Below, in pieces: positions 1 through 11,158 of a stretch of DNA of 64,000 nucleotides. Made by a program: the position numbers and the translations under genes. Under the pieces are notes generated by a model. That model was not told the DNA's origin. It did not search any database and saw nothing but the letters and a program-made list of their open reading frames with translations. Positions within the stretch are counted from its first letter, which is position 1. Each line of letters begins with the position of its first letter. This stretch comes from Meghimatium bilineatum (taxonomy: Eukaryota; Mollusca; Gastropoda; Stylommatophora; Philomycidae), in the NCBI GenBank assembly GCA_034231615.1, contig CM067299.1:16040834-16104833 (forward strand), written 5' to 3'.

Positions 1-2
1 GG

Positions 3-245
3 AAAAGATGGATAGACAACATCAAGTCCATCCTGAACAAAACAAAACTACACCTCAACCAGAGCAACACATCTGACTCTGGAATGCAGACTATATCTCC
101 TTCACAAACCCCTACGTTCAACGGCAAGTGGAAGATACGACAACACCAACACCTGGGGATAGACAATAGACAATTAAGAATGATCTCAATTATGGGACAT
201 TTATATTCAGAAAATATGACTGGTGAATACTGGCTCGATAAATGA
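3..245 (+). mobile_element. Non-LTR retrotransposon C-terminal fragment
   Basis: One frame stays open from the window edge to a stop at about 243. It contains KRWIDNIKSILNKTK, which resembles the RWIDN/WTDNIKEW region near the C-terminus of RTE-like endonuclease-reverse transcriptases, and the fragment at 59205-59400 with RKRWIDSVLETLG. The element is cut by the window edge, so the start is missing. No catalytic motif remains. Assignment rests on this short motif only. Confidence 0.4.
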
Positions 246-840
246 CCTGTGTTCATATTAAAGAAATAAACGATGTATAACTGGTCCAAGTGTTTGCTTT
301 GTGATACATTGGAATCTGCTTCGGGCAAGGGAAATTTATCCTTGATATTTAAAATGTTGATACTTGGATTTAGATCACCAGATTTGTTCATACAATAAAC
401 AAAATCTCATCTGAACAGCCGCAAGTTACCAGTGTCATACTCTTCTTTTTCTTGAATCAGGATTATTGAGTTCCTACTCGATATTCAGGCCAGTCGTCAG
501 AACACAGTTCCTAGTCTTCTCCATGTCAAAGCGGCTGCCCCAAAAATGTTTGCCACAGTTAAGTCATGTGTGTACATGTTGCCTCGTAGTTCTTGGAATT
601 CTGAACAATCCTGGAGTATGTGTTCTGAAGTCTGTATTCCTTGTTCACAATGACATTCATTTATGTGGGCAACCCTAATCCGGTATAGTTTTCGTGTAAC
701 CTGCAGTAGCCAGTTCTAAGCCGAAATATCATTGTATGCTGTTTACTACGAATTTGATGAATGGGGTCTAGTCTCTGATAAATACCCATATATTTCTTCG
801 ACTGTTTTGTCTAATGAGTGCAAATTAGTATTTTAGACTC
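246..840. other. No recognised feature
   Basis: AT-rich sequence with only short chance open frames. I see no repeat or gene that I can name. Confidence 0.5.
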
Positions 841-895
841 ACTGATGTTCGTCCGTCGTGATCGACGATGACCAAAAACTCAACCATAATAATAA
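841..895 (-). mobile_element. ZF-LINE 3' end fragment
   Basis: The minus strand reads GGTCATCGTCGATCACGACG followed by GACGAACATCAG. This matches the 3' untranslated end of the ZF-LINE copy at 11159-11498 and the piece at 46340-46395 (GGTCATCATC..GTGATGGACRAACAAC). An ATAATAATAA-rich stretch follows on the plus strand. It is a short truncated copy with no coding sequence. Confidence 0.45.
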
Positions 896-1096
896 TAACA
901 ATAAATAATAAAATAATAAAGTTAATAGTGCGTTTTTAAATGACTAGCAAGTCCAATGCGCGCACAAAATGTTCATTTACAGAATTGACAACAATAGAAG
1001 GTATCTGTGTGAGGTTGAGATGTTTTTTCTTTTCTACGTGTCCGCTTCTGTCTTGCAGTTAAACTCACTATACGGCAGAGGGTAGTTGAATTGTTT

Positions 1097-1254
1097 TCCG
1101 CCGACGACGGATGTGTCGCGCCATTGGCGCAAAAAACCGGCGGAGCAACGCATTTCCATTCTCTGGACTGCATCCTTCTGGAAATCTAGTAGGACAATGA
1201 TCCTGCTACAAGAGATCCAGCGAGAGCTTGAGAATGAACGCTGAAAAAGAAGAA
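1097..1254 (+). mobile_element. SINE-A copy with 9-bp target duplication
   Basis: Sense strand starts CCGCCGACGACGGATGTGTC and ends GAATGAACGCTGAAAAAGAA. It is flanked by direct repeats of GAATTGTTT at 1088-1096 and 1255-1263; the first two bases of the right copy could belong to the GAA tail, so at least ATTGTTT is duplicated. The duplication supports target-primed reverse transcription. There is no coding capacity. SINE-A copies elsewhere share this 5' start, so it looks full length. Confidence 0.8.
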
Positions 1255-1263
1255 GAATTGTTT

Positions 1264-2795
1264 CATTTCCAGTGATGTCACGGTGGGCAAATATTAATTG
1301 AAGAATGATGGTGTCGCAATCTATTTAAAGAGTATTCTTAGCAAGAGATACTTTCACACAGATATTTATGTGTGTCCATCCCCATCAATTGCAACTAATA
1401 GAGCTCTTGTATTCTTATGTGGATATTTCATCGGGGGATCTCGATAACTGTATACAGAGGACACCCAACACTTAAAGGTATGCAATGATTTTAGAAGAGG
1501 CCTCCTACTCAGAGCAGGTAAAGACATACAATTATAGATGCAATGGTGTGGTAATTTCACACACGTCAAGTCTGACTGTATAGGCACGTCATCTACTAAA
1601 GAGTTTGCAGTTGGTTGATGTGATGGGCTGCCACATTTGTTCTCGTGGACTGCCTCGATACAGAATCGAATTACAGAGGATGCTATGATGATTTGTTGGA
1701 GACTTCAAGGGCCGGATTTAAAAGAAGCAGTGCTTCAAAGAAGGTAACAGAGTCGGTCCCCATTTATGGTAAATAAGCACAATACTGCCCTTTGTCCTCA
1801 TAATATGTAAAATGTCGCCCCCTGACCGGGATCCTATATTAGTTTAGGGATATACGCTACTACAGCCTCCTGAACAACTCTGGTTTGAATATATTGCTGA
1901 AAAATATATATTTTATTTTACAAGCCATGCCATGATTTCTTGTTTTGTGCTTGATGAAGTGGGAATTTTGTCTTCATGAGCTACTACGTTATGATATGAG
2001 ACATTGCCCATAGCATACATGATGGCTTATCCAGCGCTGGTAAAAGTGATTTCACTAACAAATTCCTGATAATAATTATATTAATTTCAATGTGGTAGTT
2101 TCTACCATCTGTAGATAATACTTGGAAAATAAATTCTGCTCCACTGACAAGACCATTTGCGATATTGCCTACGTGACCTATTTCAATGCGTTTACCTTTG
2201 CTGCTTGGAATTTCCCTTTTCTTAGTTCCGTCAAGTGATTGCCACTCTTTATCAAATTATGTGGTGAGCATTTACCCACGATTACCCAGATATATAATGC
2301 CATAACCTTCCATGCTACACTCACGTATCTGCCTCAGATATTTGCATCGTGCAGCTATGAGGTGAGTTTTCTCATATAATATATTCTTGCCTGTAAGAGA
2401 TTTAGGAATAGTGAAACCGCTGTCCCTAACAACCATTCATAATGCGGTTTTAGAAATTTTAAACATCATTTGCCCAAACCATTTTAAGCATCTCACTTAA
2501 AAATAACATCTTTCTCGAAATCCTCAGTTTTCCTTGTCCGAGCACGCAGTCGTTCAAAATGTACATATTTACTGTCCTATTTTATCCACGGTTAAATGTC
2601 ATGTTATGTACACCGAGAGCATGATGTGTTCTCTTTTTAAGATTTGTATGTCGTAATACAAACGGTACCATCTACCTTCTCAGCAAATGTAACAGTACAA
2701 TTGTGTAGTCACATTTTGTATAGTAGTGAATTTACTCTTCAAAATCATATTGTAATACAACTCTTAGCTACATGTATCAATAAACCCATAACCCT
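1264..2795. other. No recognised feature
   Basis: 1.5 kb of AT-rich sequence with short open frames only and no tandem array or known element that I could recognise on either strand. Confidence 0.5.
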
Positions 2796-3060
2796 TCAGG
2801 GTCGTAGGGGTACCACATTGGATGCTTCAGCACACAGAGTCCTCCAGCGAATTCTATCCTCGGCGATGCGGATGAGTGTGGAAATATCAAGCCCTGTCCA
2901 TTCCTTGATGTTGTCTGTCCATGTCTTTATTTTACATCCTCTGCTTCTTCCACCCTCGACAGTTCCCTGCAGTATAATTATCCATTGTAGTATTTCAGTG
3001 GGCAAAAGGTTTAGCTAGTGGTGCCCATCTCCTATCCAGCTGTCCAACTACATATATAGA
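2796..3060 (-). mobile_element. RTE-2-like LINE C-terminal fragment
   Basis: The minus strand encodes VEGGRSRGCKIKTWTDNIKE followed by WTGLDISTLIRIAEDRIRW and CAEASNVVPLRP. This is the usual C-terminal pattern of invertebrate RTE-clade endonuclease-reverse transcriptases, downstream of the RT domain. The RT and endonuclease domains are absent, so the copy is 5' truncated. A frame break occurs near 3005. The protein acts in target-primed retrotransposition; this copy is dead. Confidence 0.65.
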
Positions 3061-3651
3061 TTGTTGAAACCAAACAAGATACCACAATAAAAACATGGCG
3101 AATATACGAACATGTCGATTATCACACAAGCCACTCGAATACTCCATGTAACTCCCTAACGTGAAAAATAAACAGTATGACAGGTTGTTTTTGTGTTTGT
3201 GTGTGTGTTTTTTAAAAATATGCGATACGCCTTTGAATAAACAGTAGTTTAGCTATTATTTTAAAATTGAACAGTTTTTTTTATTGAAAAATTGAAAATC
3301 TAACCGAAAATGTCGCGAAATTGACAAAAATATCATGACAATGTATATTCTAAAACATACCCCAGTATTCCCATATGTTTCATTGCTGACAATCTTGATA
3401 ACACACTACAATGAACAACACGAAGATATCTGTGCAAAAATAAATTGCAAAGTCTATCAATAACAATGAAATGCATAACTAAATGGCAAAGGAGTGGTAC
3501 ATTTAGCGCTCATGGAAAACGTGATTTCCGTTCAATAGCGGATCCAATTGATGTGCTAGAAATACCAAAAAAAATAGTTGCATTTCACAGCAGTTTAATT
3601 GAATCACTGATGAGATTTTCTTACTTTATCGTGCTTTTAATTCGTTATATT
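3061..3651. other. No recognised feature
   Basis: AT-rich DNA with a short TG run near 3190-3215. Nothing else assigned. Confidence 0.5.
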
Positions 3652-3812
3652 CTTCTTCTTCTTCAGCGTTCATTCTCAAACTCCCACTGGATATCTCTTG
3701 TATCAAGACCACGGTCCTATTAGATTTCCAGAAGGATGTATTCCAGAGAACGGAGATGCGTTGTGTCGCCGTTTTATTTGCACCAATGGCCCGACACATC
3801 CGTCTTCGGCGA
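3652..3812 (-). mobile_element. SINE-A copy
   Basis: The plus strand reads (TTC)n-AGCGTTCATTCTCAAACTCC and ends ACATCCGTCTTCGGCG, so the element is sense on the minus strand with a GAA tail. It is full length against the other copies. I found no convincing target-site duplication, so it is probably older than the copies at 15542 or 56998. Confidence 0.75.
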
Positions 3813-4532
3813 TGTCCAGTATATTTATACTTATATTTATATTATATGCTAAACAGCCAATGAATAGTTGGAGAGGGAAAAAAACAATAACCACATACGC
3901 GTATTTCCCCTCATCAACCAGGAATGTCAGACATACTCTGCTGTACAGTAAAAATGGCACATTACGTACATTCACGAAACCTTTATAAATTTATATTTTA
4001 AAGAGAAAATACTTTAATCTAGGTACATTTCTAAAAGGCAAATGAGAGTTTCATGGCGTCTTGGAGAAATTAAGGTCTGATCCAAAACAACTTTTCGATC
4101 TAACAAGAAGTTTTTGGGGAAAAATAATTCCAACTGATTAACATGAATTATGGAACGAACTATAGACTAATAGGCGCAAGATACGACAGCTAATTGGTAG
4201 TACTCGGATTTATAATTGCATCCCACAACAATATCAACAGTGATATAAAAAACTAACAATAATAACCCCGACAAAATACATTTTGGAATGAAGCTTATGT
4301 TAGTAGACATCGAGGTAAGATGAATGGTAAAATCTATAAAAGACAAAATAATTCACAAACACATGCAGATTATCAAATAATGCAGCTGAACAATGGGTAG
4401 TGTCGTAGTGACGGAGGACGTCAACTCCAGACGCCTTACTTAGGGGCTCATTTAGGGAGATTCGAAACAAAATCTTAGAAAACGCTCCACTTTAAAAAGG
4501 TAAATCCAGGAATAGGGTAATGAAGTTTTGCT
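3813..4532. other. No recognised feature
   Basis: AT-rich sequence without a recognisable element, ending at a family G copy. Confidence 0.45.
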
Positions 4533-4625
4533 AATCACTAAAGACACACATAATAACACACACAAATCGATGTTTCGACATAAAGGCTTTTATCAAGACA
4601 AAATTAAAACACAATTAAATATACA
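4533..4625 (+). repeat. Family G repeat
   Basis: Contains ACACACAAATCGATGTTTCG then an AAAGGCTTTTATCAAGACA stretch. The same block recurs at 5027, 5105 (inverted), 12772 (inverted), 19235, 51878 (inverted), 56155 (inverted) and in both arms of the fold-back at 58120-58472. Such a block is reminiscent of Penelope-like element ends, but I cannot support that from sequence here. Confidence 0.45.
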
Positions 4626-5026
4626 ACAGAAAACGGACAGTAACAATTTTGCACGTTCTCATTCGCATGTGTAATGTAGATTCATTTGCGAGACAGGGTG
4701 CCAATTTCTAAGTTTCGCCCCTGGCGCTTTGTACAATAGCTACCCCATTACAAAAGTACGATAGAACGCGGGAGTTATAATTAACAAATATAATAATTAG
4801 CAACACATGTTTTATTTATAGAATAAGAAAGACGAAAATTCGTAAACCTTTTAGTGCAATAGTGATGTCGCATTGGAACCCTCATTACACACACACAAAG
4901 AACACCGTCAAACATATGTATTCTCAGTCAATAATATGTAGAACTACAGCAAAACTACGATTCGATAAGCGAAAGCTGAGAACACTTGGTAAGGAAGTTT
5001 TGAGGAGCACTGGTAGCATATATGAA

Positions 5027-5062
5027 AATACACACAAATCGATGTTTCGACCACAACGACGC
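5027..5062 (+). repeat. Family G repeat, short copy
   Basis: ACACACAAATCGATGTTTCG occurs here, followed by ACCACAACG; same orientation as the copy at 4533. Confidence 0.4.
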
Positions 5063-5104
5063 TGCATTTGATCGGGCCGCCATTTACTCGTCATGTGCTA
5101 CGTT

Positions 5105-5185
5105 GTGTTCATGCTAAAAGCCTTATGTTTGTATATACTTGTATGAAAACATTGATTTGTGTATTGTTCCTGTGTGTTTCGATCG
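5105..5185 (-). repeat. Family G repeat, inverted copy
   Basis: AAAAGCCTTATG, then AAAACATTGATTTGTG and CCTGTGTGTTTC: the reverse complement of the family G block. It lies 50 bp from the direct copy at 5027, so the pair is a possible small fold-back. Confidence 0.4.
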
Positions 5186-6075
5186 ATTATCTCAACTGTA
5201 TCACCTTCTACTTTATATATTCAATTATCTGAAATCCTAAGTAGGTCTACTTGGTGGTTTTCAACTTGGAATATCTCTGGAGTCTGCAATATTTTACTGA
5301 AGACAAAAAGAACAAAATACAGAAAATGTGGATCGAAAAACTAGCAATAACCCTTCTATGTGGTTAAAATGTAATTACGAGGGAAAAAATACGTGAAAAG
5401 GGGATTGAAGAACTGGGAAATACGCTTGTCAAATGTCATTATTTAAACGATTGTTCATTAAATAATGACGAAGCAAGTCCATTAACTTTTTTTTAGATCT
5501 CATAAAGGTTTCTTTTTAGACCTTAGAGAACTTTTGTTTAGACCTTATAGAGATTTTTTTTAAATACCAAATATGGACACGGGAAAATGTGTAAGTGGCG
5601 AGCACAAGCGTGAAAGAGATTCAGAACCACTGTTTTGTGTGATCTTCTACTATTACTTTCATATCGGAAAATGGCATGTGTGCTGGCTGCATTTATTGTG
5701 CTTTGATTTTTAATTCCCCGTGTAGTAAGTAATTTGATCACCTTCCTGTGTTACAGGTAACAAGCACGTTGTTATAGCAGGACATTATTATTTTGATGAT
5801 AATGTAACAAGTAGTTGCACAGTCTATCCGCGCAGTACAAACAGTATCACGTGTTACTGAAAGCTTTATTTCAAAGTACCGGTACTCACATATGTAAACA
5901 GTTACATTTACCGCCTACTGACTAGTGGGAAATCAAGCTTTCTTAATGACTTATTTTCTTATTGCCATTATTTTCCTTTGTCACTATGATTATGACAAGT
6001 CAGTAACTTTGACAGAACAACAAATGGCACAGACGACCAAATCTGGTCCTATGTGTTGAAGGGGGGGGGGGTGTT
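5186..6075. other. No recognised gene; trace of family E
   Basis: AT-rich sequence with T-runs at 5487-5560. A short piece at about 5965-5998 (TTTGTCACTATGATTATG) resembles the family E copies at 18985 and 48780. A G-run at 6061-6071 precedes the minisatellite. Confidence 0.4.
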
Positions 6076-6540
6076 CTAGTCTGGTATTATGTGTTGCAAT
6101 TGGTTCTGGTCTGGTCATATGTGTTCAATGGGTTCTGGTCTAGTATTATGTGTTGCAATGGGTTATAGTCTGGTATTATGTGTTGCAATGGGTTCTGGTC
6201 TGGTATTATGTGTTGCAATGGGTTATAGTCTGGTATTATGTGTTGCAATGGGTTCTGGTCTGGTATTATGTGTTACAATGGGTTATAGTCTGGTATTATG
6301 TGTTACAATGGGTTATAGTCTGGTATTATGTGTTACAATGGGTTCTAGTCTGGCCATATGTGTTACAATGGGTTCTAGTGTGGTCATATGTGTTGCAGTG
6401 GGTTCTAGCCTGGTATTATGTGTTACAATGGGGTCTAGTCTGATCATATGTGGTGCAGGGGGTTCTATGTATGGTCATATGTGTAGTATGGGGTTCAATG
6501 TCTGATATATGTGTTCGAGTGGGTTCTAGTCTGACCACAT
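6076..6540 (+). repeat. Minisatellite, 30-bp unit
   Basis: About 15 tandem copies of a 30-bp unit based on TGGTATTATG then TGTTGCAATGGGTTCTGGTC. Units drift toward the right edge (GGCCATATG, GATCATATG variants). The period is a multiple of three, so chance open frames run through it; these are not genes. Confidence 0.9.
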
Positions 6541-6937
6541 GTGATGGAGGGGATTTTAATGTAAGGATTTGACTTTTTGTTTAACCCCCGCACACACAAG
6601 AGAGATTCAACAACACATCTCTGAGATTGTTACCATTATCTCTTTCAATGAACGGCTATTATTACTATGATTATAGTTAGTATTATAGTTGAACTATCGT
6701 GTGACTGTAGTCGGTACAACCTGTTTCTGTTAACGCCGTAAGTCGAGCGGCGTCTATTGTGCCAACAGCTTCGGGCGGATACACGCCTTATTCTAGGGAG
6801 AGGAAAGCCAACCTAGAAACAAATGGTGTGGCAAAGCTGATAATTGCAGCCTTGGTTAGCAGCTGGTATAGGTTGGGAGCACCGAAAGGTTGGTATAAAT
6901 AGCAAAACTCTGCTGATCCTACAGCTTTTGATTATAT
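6541..6937. other. No recognised feature
   Basis: Single-copy-looking sequence. Around 6730-6900 it is less AT-rich than its surroundings, but I found no other copy in the window. Confidence 0.4.
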
Positions 6938-7052
6938 CGATGGGGTCTTTGTTACCTCTTATATTTTATGGTAGTGTGTCCTGATATAACCTAATTGGAC
7001 TTTGTCCGCTGGTGAAAGGGGCACGCCTCTCCAAAAGAGAGGCAAACTCATT
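6938..7052 (+). repeat. Family I dispersed repeat, copy 1
   Basis: GGTCTTTGTTACCTC, then TATGGTAGTGTGTCCTGATA, then CTCTCCAAAAGAGAGG matches 37398-37525 in the same order and orientation (TATGGTAGAGTGTCCTGATA, CTCTCCATAAGAGAGG). The last part is a short perfect hairpin. The element class is unknown. Confidence 0.6.
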
Positions 7053-7131
7053 AACTACCAACTACCTATCCTGCAGCTTGCCTTGTTCCAAATGTATTGG
7101 CATTACATTTCCCTTGGAGTTGACAAAGCGA

Positions 7132-7166
<35 letters not shown>
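7132..7166. repeat. (GA)n microsatellite
   Basis: About 16 GA dinucleotides in a row. Confidence 0.95.
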
Positions 7167-7169
<3 letters not shown>

Positions 7170-7336
7170 GGATCAAGTTGCATAGTCAACACATGGTTTC
7201 AGTATTTCAGCACCGACATTGTGCTATGGAGATTTTTAAGCCATCTGAGACCGTAATGGGCCTCGGAATCAAATCGGAGGTGTGAGATATGTGATATAAA
7301 TCATTGTCAATTGGCGTAGACAAGAACACCACGGGC

Positions 7337-7885
7337 TATCTATGACGGTGAGATATACATTCAATCTATGACGGTGGGAGATATACATTCAATCTATGAC
7401 TGTGGGAGATATACCTTCGATCTATGACTGTGGGAGATATTTTCAATCTATGACGGTGGGAGATATACCTTCGATCTATGACTGTGGGAGATACTTTCAA
7501 TCTATGACGGTGGGAGATATACCTTCGATCTATGACGGTGGGAGATATACATTCGATCTATGACGGTGGGAGATATACATTCGATCTATGACGGTGGGAG
7601 ATATACATTCTATCTATGACGGTGGGAGATATACATTCGATCTATGACGGTGGGAGATATACATTCTATCTATGACGGTGGGAGATATACCTTCGATCTA
7701 TGACGGTGGGAGATATACATTCAATCTATGACTGTGGGAGATATACCTTCGATCTATGACTGTGGGAGATACTTTCAATCTATGACGGTGGGAGATAACC
7801 TTCGATCTATGACTGTGGGAGATACTTTCAATCTATGACGGTGGGAGATATACCTTCGATCTATGACGGTGGGGGGATACTTTCT
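7337..7885 (+). repeat. Minisatellite, ~28-bp unit
   Basis: About 19 tandem copies of a 28-bp unit based on TCTATGACGGTGGGAGATAT. Some units are shortened by a deletion of ATATAC after GGAGAT. GACGG and GACTG variants alternate in blocks, which suggests unequal exchange or slippage. A C-run follows at 7908-7918. Confidence 0.9.
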
Positions 7886-8009
7886 ATGTAGTTGATCAAC
7901 AACCCCGCCCCCCCCCCAAGCTCCTAGCCAATACGGTGTTGATCGACCACAGCCTGTTTGCTTCAAAATGTGATTCAAACTAGAATAAAATCTGACAATT
8001 ATGTAAATA

Positions 8010-8410
8010 AATTGCCATTTATGTTACATGCAATGAATTTGGACTACAATTTATGTTACCTGCAATGAATTTGAACTACAATTTATGTTACCTGCAATGA
8101 ATTTGGACTAACATTTATGTTACCTGCAATGAATTTGGACTACAATTTATGTTACCTGCAATGAATTTGGACTACAATTTATGTTACCTGCAATGAATTT
8201 GGACTACAAATTTATGTTACCTGCAATGAATGTGGACTACAATTTATGTTACCTGCAGTGAGTTTGGACTAGCATGTGTGTTACATGCAGGCGTTTGGAC
8301 GTACATTTATATATTTACATGAGTGAATTTAGACGAACATTTATGTAACCTGCAGGAGGTTGGACGAACATTTATGTAACCTGGAGGAGGTTGGACGAAC
8401 ATTTATGTAT
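8010..8410 (+). repeat. Minisatellite, ~32-bp unit
   Basis: About 12 copies of a unit based on TTATGTTACCTGCAATGAAT plus TTGGACTACAA. The left half is nearly uniform; the right half decays (CAGGAGGTTGGACGAAC variants). The hAT-type MITE at 8421 starts just past the array. Confidence 0.85.
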
Positions 8411-8420
8411 TATATTTCTT

Positions 8421-8562
8421 CAGGGTCGGTCTTAGGCCGCAGTGGGCCACGCACTTCTAATAAATTCATATTATAATTTATTTCATTATCCTCTTCTTAC
8501 CCATACTGGTCCCTGCGCAATCCGTTTCGCATTGGGCCCCTCAATTATTAGGGCCGGCCCTG
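8421..8562. mobile_element. hAT-type MITE with 8-bp TSD
   Basis: The ends are CAGGGTCGGTCTTAGG and TTAGGGCCGGCCCTG, imperfect terminal inverted repeats. It is flanked by TATTTCTT at 8413-8420 and 8563-8570. An 8-bp duplication and CAGGG-type ends are the known hAT signature. At 142 bp it is non-autonomous. It is similar along its length to the copy at 59770-59936. Confidence 0.85.
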
Positions 8563-8624
8563 TATTTCTTATAGCACAACAATACTACTATAATCTGGAA
8601 AGACGGAAATGTGCCTACTATACT

Positions 8625-8720
8625 TGTGTTACAGTCAATTAAAATCAAGCGAATAGTCAAATGAATCATTTTAGACGACTTGATTTCCCATTAGACAATA
8701 CGTCAAGTATAGTCGAAGCG
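8625..8720 (+). repeat. Family E dispersed repeat
   Basis: AATTAAAATCAAGCGAATAG then TCATTTTAGACGACTTG and a TTTCCCATTAGAC stretch. It matches 18985-19115 and 48780-48905, which share CCAATNNAAATCAAGG and CCTATTAGCC. Class unknown. Confidence 0.5.
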
Positions 8721-9739
8721 GACGTTTACATAAAACAAGAGGGTAAAAGTCAACTTACCTACACAAAGCTGGTTCATCCACAACGTGACATAACCCACAA
8801 TCCACACGAACAATAACTTTTTACACAACTATTATCAACAGAAACTCGATGAGATTTCAAACAGAATTTATAGTACTTTTAAATCGTCCTCACGCCACAT
8901 TTACATGTCGCAAAGATTGTCTGTTATTTTACGATCTGAACAAATTGAAATGAAAACGTGTTTTGAAAATCTACACTTTATGTACTGACTGAAATTACTT
9001 TTGTTTCTACCAACTGATAATAATAGTTTTCTTAAATTCACTAGATTCGTAACGGAAAATTGACGTTCATCTATAATATTTTCTTCAAGTACAATATATC
9101 AAATATGGCCTGTATATAACTGACGTATTGTCTAAAGCGGTATCACCTAGAAAAAAAAAACCTTCTTTGTAACACTTGTTTTCACAGCTGAGTCGTCGTA
9201 TCGTAAGTAATTGCCGCGAACTAGGTCAAACTAAAACTCAACATTGTATTGTGTCGAGGAAGGAAAGCCACGATCAAACTTGAAAACGTTGTGTTTTCCT
9301 GCAAACCGCCGCTTATCGGCGGGGTCGTACAGGGGTCAAGCAGTCTCAACACCGCACAGTTTTTGTTGTTTGTTGTTTTTTACCTTCACCGCCTGGTTGT
9401 AAAACTGCTTTGTTTTAGTGATTACAATCAAACAAATTATTCAATATAAATATTATATGTGAACAATTCTATCGTCTATTACCATGTTAACTGACATTTT
9501 TTTTATAACTTATGACAGCATTTTAATTGAAAGGTTCCCGTCATGTGAATTATAATCCATGTAAAAGATTTGTACAAAACTATACATATTTGCTTCATTC
9601 AAACGTGACTGATTTAGATCTTACAGGAACAAATCAATTTATGTTTGACTGTATAGGTCATACTACGGTGTCACAAAAAGAGTCAACTGTTTCCAAAATT
9701 AACCGGGATTTTCCTCTCAGCTAATACTAATATAAGATC
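8721..9739. other. No recognised feature
   Basis: One kilobase of AT-rich DNA with short open frames only. Confidence 0.5.
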
Positions 9740-9776
9740 AGTATAACAGGAAAGGTCAATCTATTCAGATCGCTAG
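9740..9776 (+). mobile_element. RTE-2 remnant, first segment
   Basis: The sequence reads as LFRSL and, with one frameshift, continues across the RTE-1 insertion into SRLLYGCESW at 10580-10600/10880. That string is typical of the thumb region after the RT domain of RTE-clade LINEs (KIRLFRSLVLSILLYGCESW type). It marks the left end of a host element later split by four insertions. Confidence 0.5.
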
Positions 9777-9783
9777 GCTAAGT

Positions 9784-10573
9784 GCGTTACAACCTTAGAT
9801 ATGCAGATGACACACTATTATTTTAGCAGAAAGCGGACACGAACTAAACAGACTAATAGATCAAGTCAATAAATCAAGTAATGAATATGGACTGCATATA
9901 AATATCCAAACAACAAAAACCATGATAATCAGCAAAAACGCAGAACGCAAAAGCTAAACATAAACATACATGGAGAGAAACTACAACAAGTAAAACAGTA
10001 TCAATATCTTAGACACATAGTCACAAATGATGGCAGATGTGAAACAGAAGTTAAAAGGAGAATAGGAATGGCTAAAAGTATCTTCAATGACATGAAGAAC
10101 ATAGTAACATCTAAACAAATTACAAACAAGTTAAAAATGAGAATTATAAAATGCTACATCTATTCTATATTAATGTATGGCTCAGAAACATGACACTAAA
10201 CAAACTATAAGACAAAATTGATGCCTTTGAGATGTGAATATATAGGAGAATAGGGAGAACATCATGGAAAGAGAAGAAAACAAATAAAGTGGTGCTAAAA
10301 CACTTAATATGAAGAAAGAACTATTAAGAGAAATAAAGATCAGGCAAATAAAATATTGTGGACACATTAAAAGACATGACACCTTATTGAATACCTTACT
10401 TGAGGGCAAAGGAGAGCGAGCAAGAGGTAGACAGAGATACAAGTGGGAGTGTAACAACAAAAGATGGACAGATTAAGTTTAGCAGAGTGCACCACCAAAA
10501 GAGACAGGGGATGTTGGAGATCTGTTGAAGCCAACCTTCGTTGCGGAGACGGTACGTGATGATGACGATGAGT
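9784..10573 (+). mobile_element. RTE-1 (BovB-like) LINE, 5'-truncated, inserted in RTE-2
   Basis: Translation in shifting frames gives LRYADDTLL (the RT catalytic YADD box, about 9795-9820), NIHGEKLQQVKQYQYL, DAFEM-type sequence, then RARGRQRYKWEC near 10420-10450, ending in a GATGATGACGATGA tail. This order and the C-terminal GRQRYKW motif match BovB/RTE reverse transcriptases. Stops and frameshifts are present (for example just after YADD and after MYGSET). Flanking direct repeats GCTAAGT (9777-9783, 10574-10580) suggest a 7-bp target duplication. A longer minus-strand copy lies at 51961-53110. Confidence 0.75.
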
Positions 10574-10579
10574 GCTAAG

Positions 10580-10600
10580 TAGACTTTTATATGGATGTGA
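10580..10600 (+). mobile_element. RTE-2 remnant, second segment
   Basis: The 21 bases encode SRLLYGC, cut in the middle of the YGCESW motif by SINE-B; reading resumes at 10880. Confidence 0.5.
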
Positions 10601-10879
10601 CGCCCGTGTGTTGCCGGGGCCCGAAAGGGGAGCAAAGAATAGCAACACTGTTTACCTTCCACGCATGTCGTAAAAGGCGACTAAGGAGGTTATGGGATGG
10701 AGTTGGCTGTCCCATCCCATATAGGGTCAGTGACCCAAAGCCATGCTGAAGTCGGATGTGTTAGGCCGAAAGGCGCAGATATCGCAGCAATGCTGTAAAC
10801 CATGACACAACGCATTCCGTTCTCCGGACTACATCATGCTAATCTGCAGGAGTTTGAGAACAAACGCAGAAGAAGAAGA
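10601..10879 (+). mobile_element. Full-length SINE-B with 12-bp target duplication
   Basis: A 279-bp unit starting CGCCCGTGTGTTGCCGGGGC and ending GAACAAACGCAGAAGAAGAA. It is flanked by ATATGGATGTGA at 10589-10600 and 10880-10891. The 3' half (from GCTGAAGTCGGATGTG) is related to SINE-A. No open frame and no clear A/B box were seen. It is inserted inside the RTE-2 YGCESW codons, so it is younger than RTE-2. Confidence 0.85.
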
Positions 10880-10954
10880 ATATGGATGTGAAAGTTGGAT
10901 ACTCATTACAGACACGGAAAGAAGGGTTCAGACTTTTCAAAACAAGTGTGTTAT
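10880..10954 (+). mobile_element. RTE-2 remnant, third segment
   Basis: Reads YGCESWILITDTERRVQTFQ then NKC. It is the direct continuation of segment two after removal of SINE-B. This is a hallmark RTE C-terminal region (TADTERRIQAFENKC type in relatives). It stops at the SINE-A insertion. Confidence 0.65.
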
Positions 10955-11104
10955 GCCGAAGACGTATGTGTCGGGTCATTGGTGCAAATAAAGCGGCGAC
11001 ACAACGCATTTCTATTCAGCTGGTAATCTAGTAAGACCATAGTCCGGCCACAAAAAAGACTCAGTGGGAGTTTGTGGTTGCCCGCTGAAGAAGTAGAAGA
11101 GAAA
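10955..11104 (+). mobile_element. SINE-A copy nested in RTE-2
   Basis: Starts GCCGAAGACGTATGTGTCGG and ends CCCGCTGAAGAAGTAGAAG. RTE-2 sequence stops at CAAAACAAGTGT on the left and resumes at AAACAAAAATGCTACAG on the right, so the insertion point can be read from the interrupted NKCYRRLLRI-type coding motif. The flanking repeat is imperfect (AAACAA shared), consistent with an older or eroded duplication. Confidence 0.7.
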
Positions 11105-11158
11105 CAAAAATGCTACAGATGTTTGTTAAGAATTTGTTATATAATGCACAATACAAAT
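11105..11158 (+). mobile_element. RTE-2 remnant, fourth segment
   Basis: Reads KQKCYRCLLRICYIMHNTN, the RTE motif normally written NKCYRRLLRISYTEHKTN. The last nine bases, AATACAAAT at 11150-11158, are duplicated at 11499-11507 by the ZF-LINE insertion. Confidence 0.65.

Noticed and set aside
10182..10662. Minus-strand frames of about 90 codons
   Set aside because: They are antisense shadows of RTE-1 and SINE-B.
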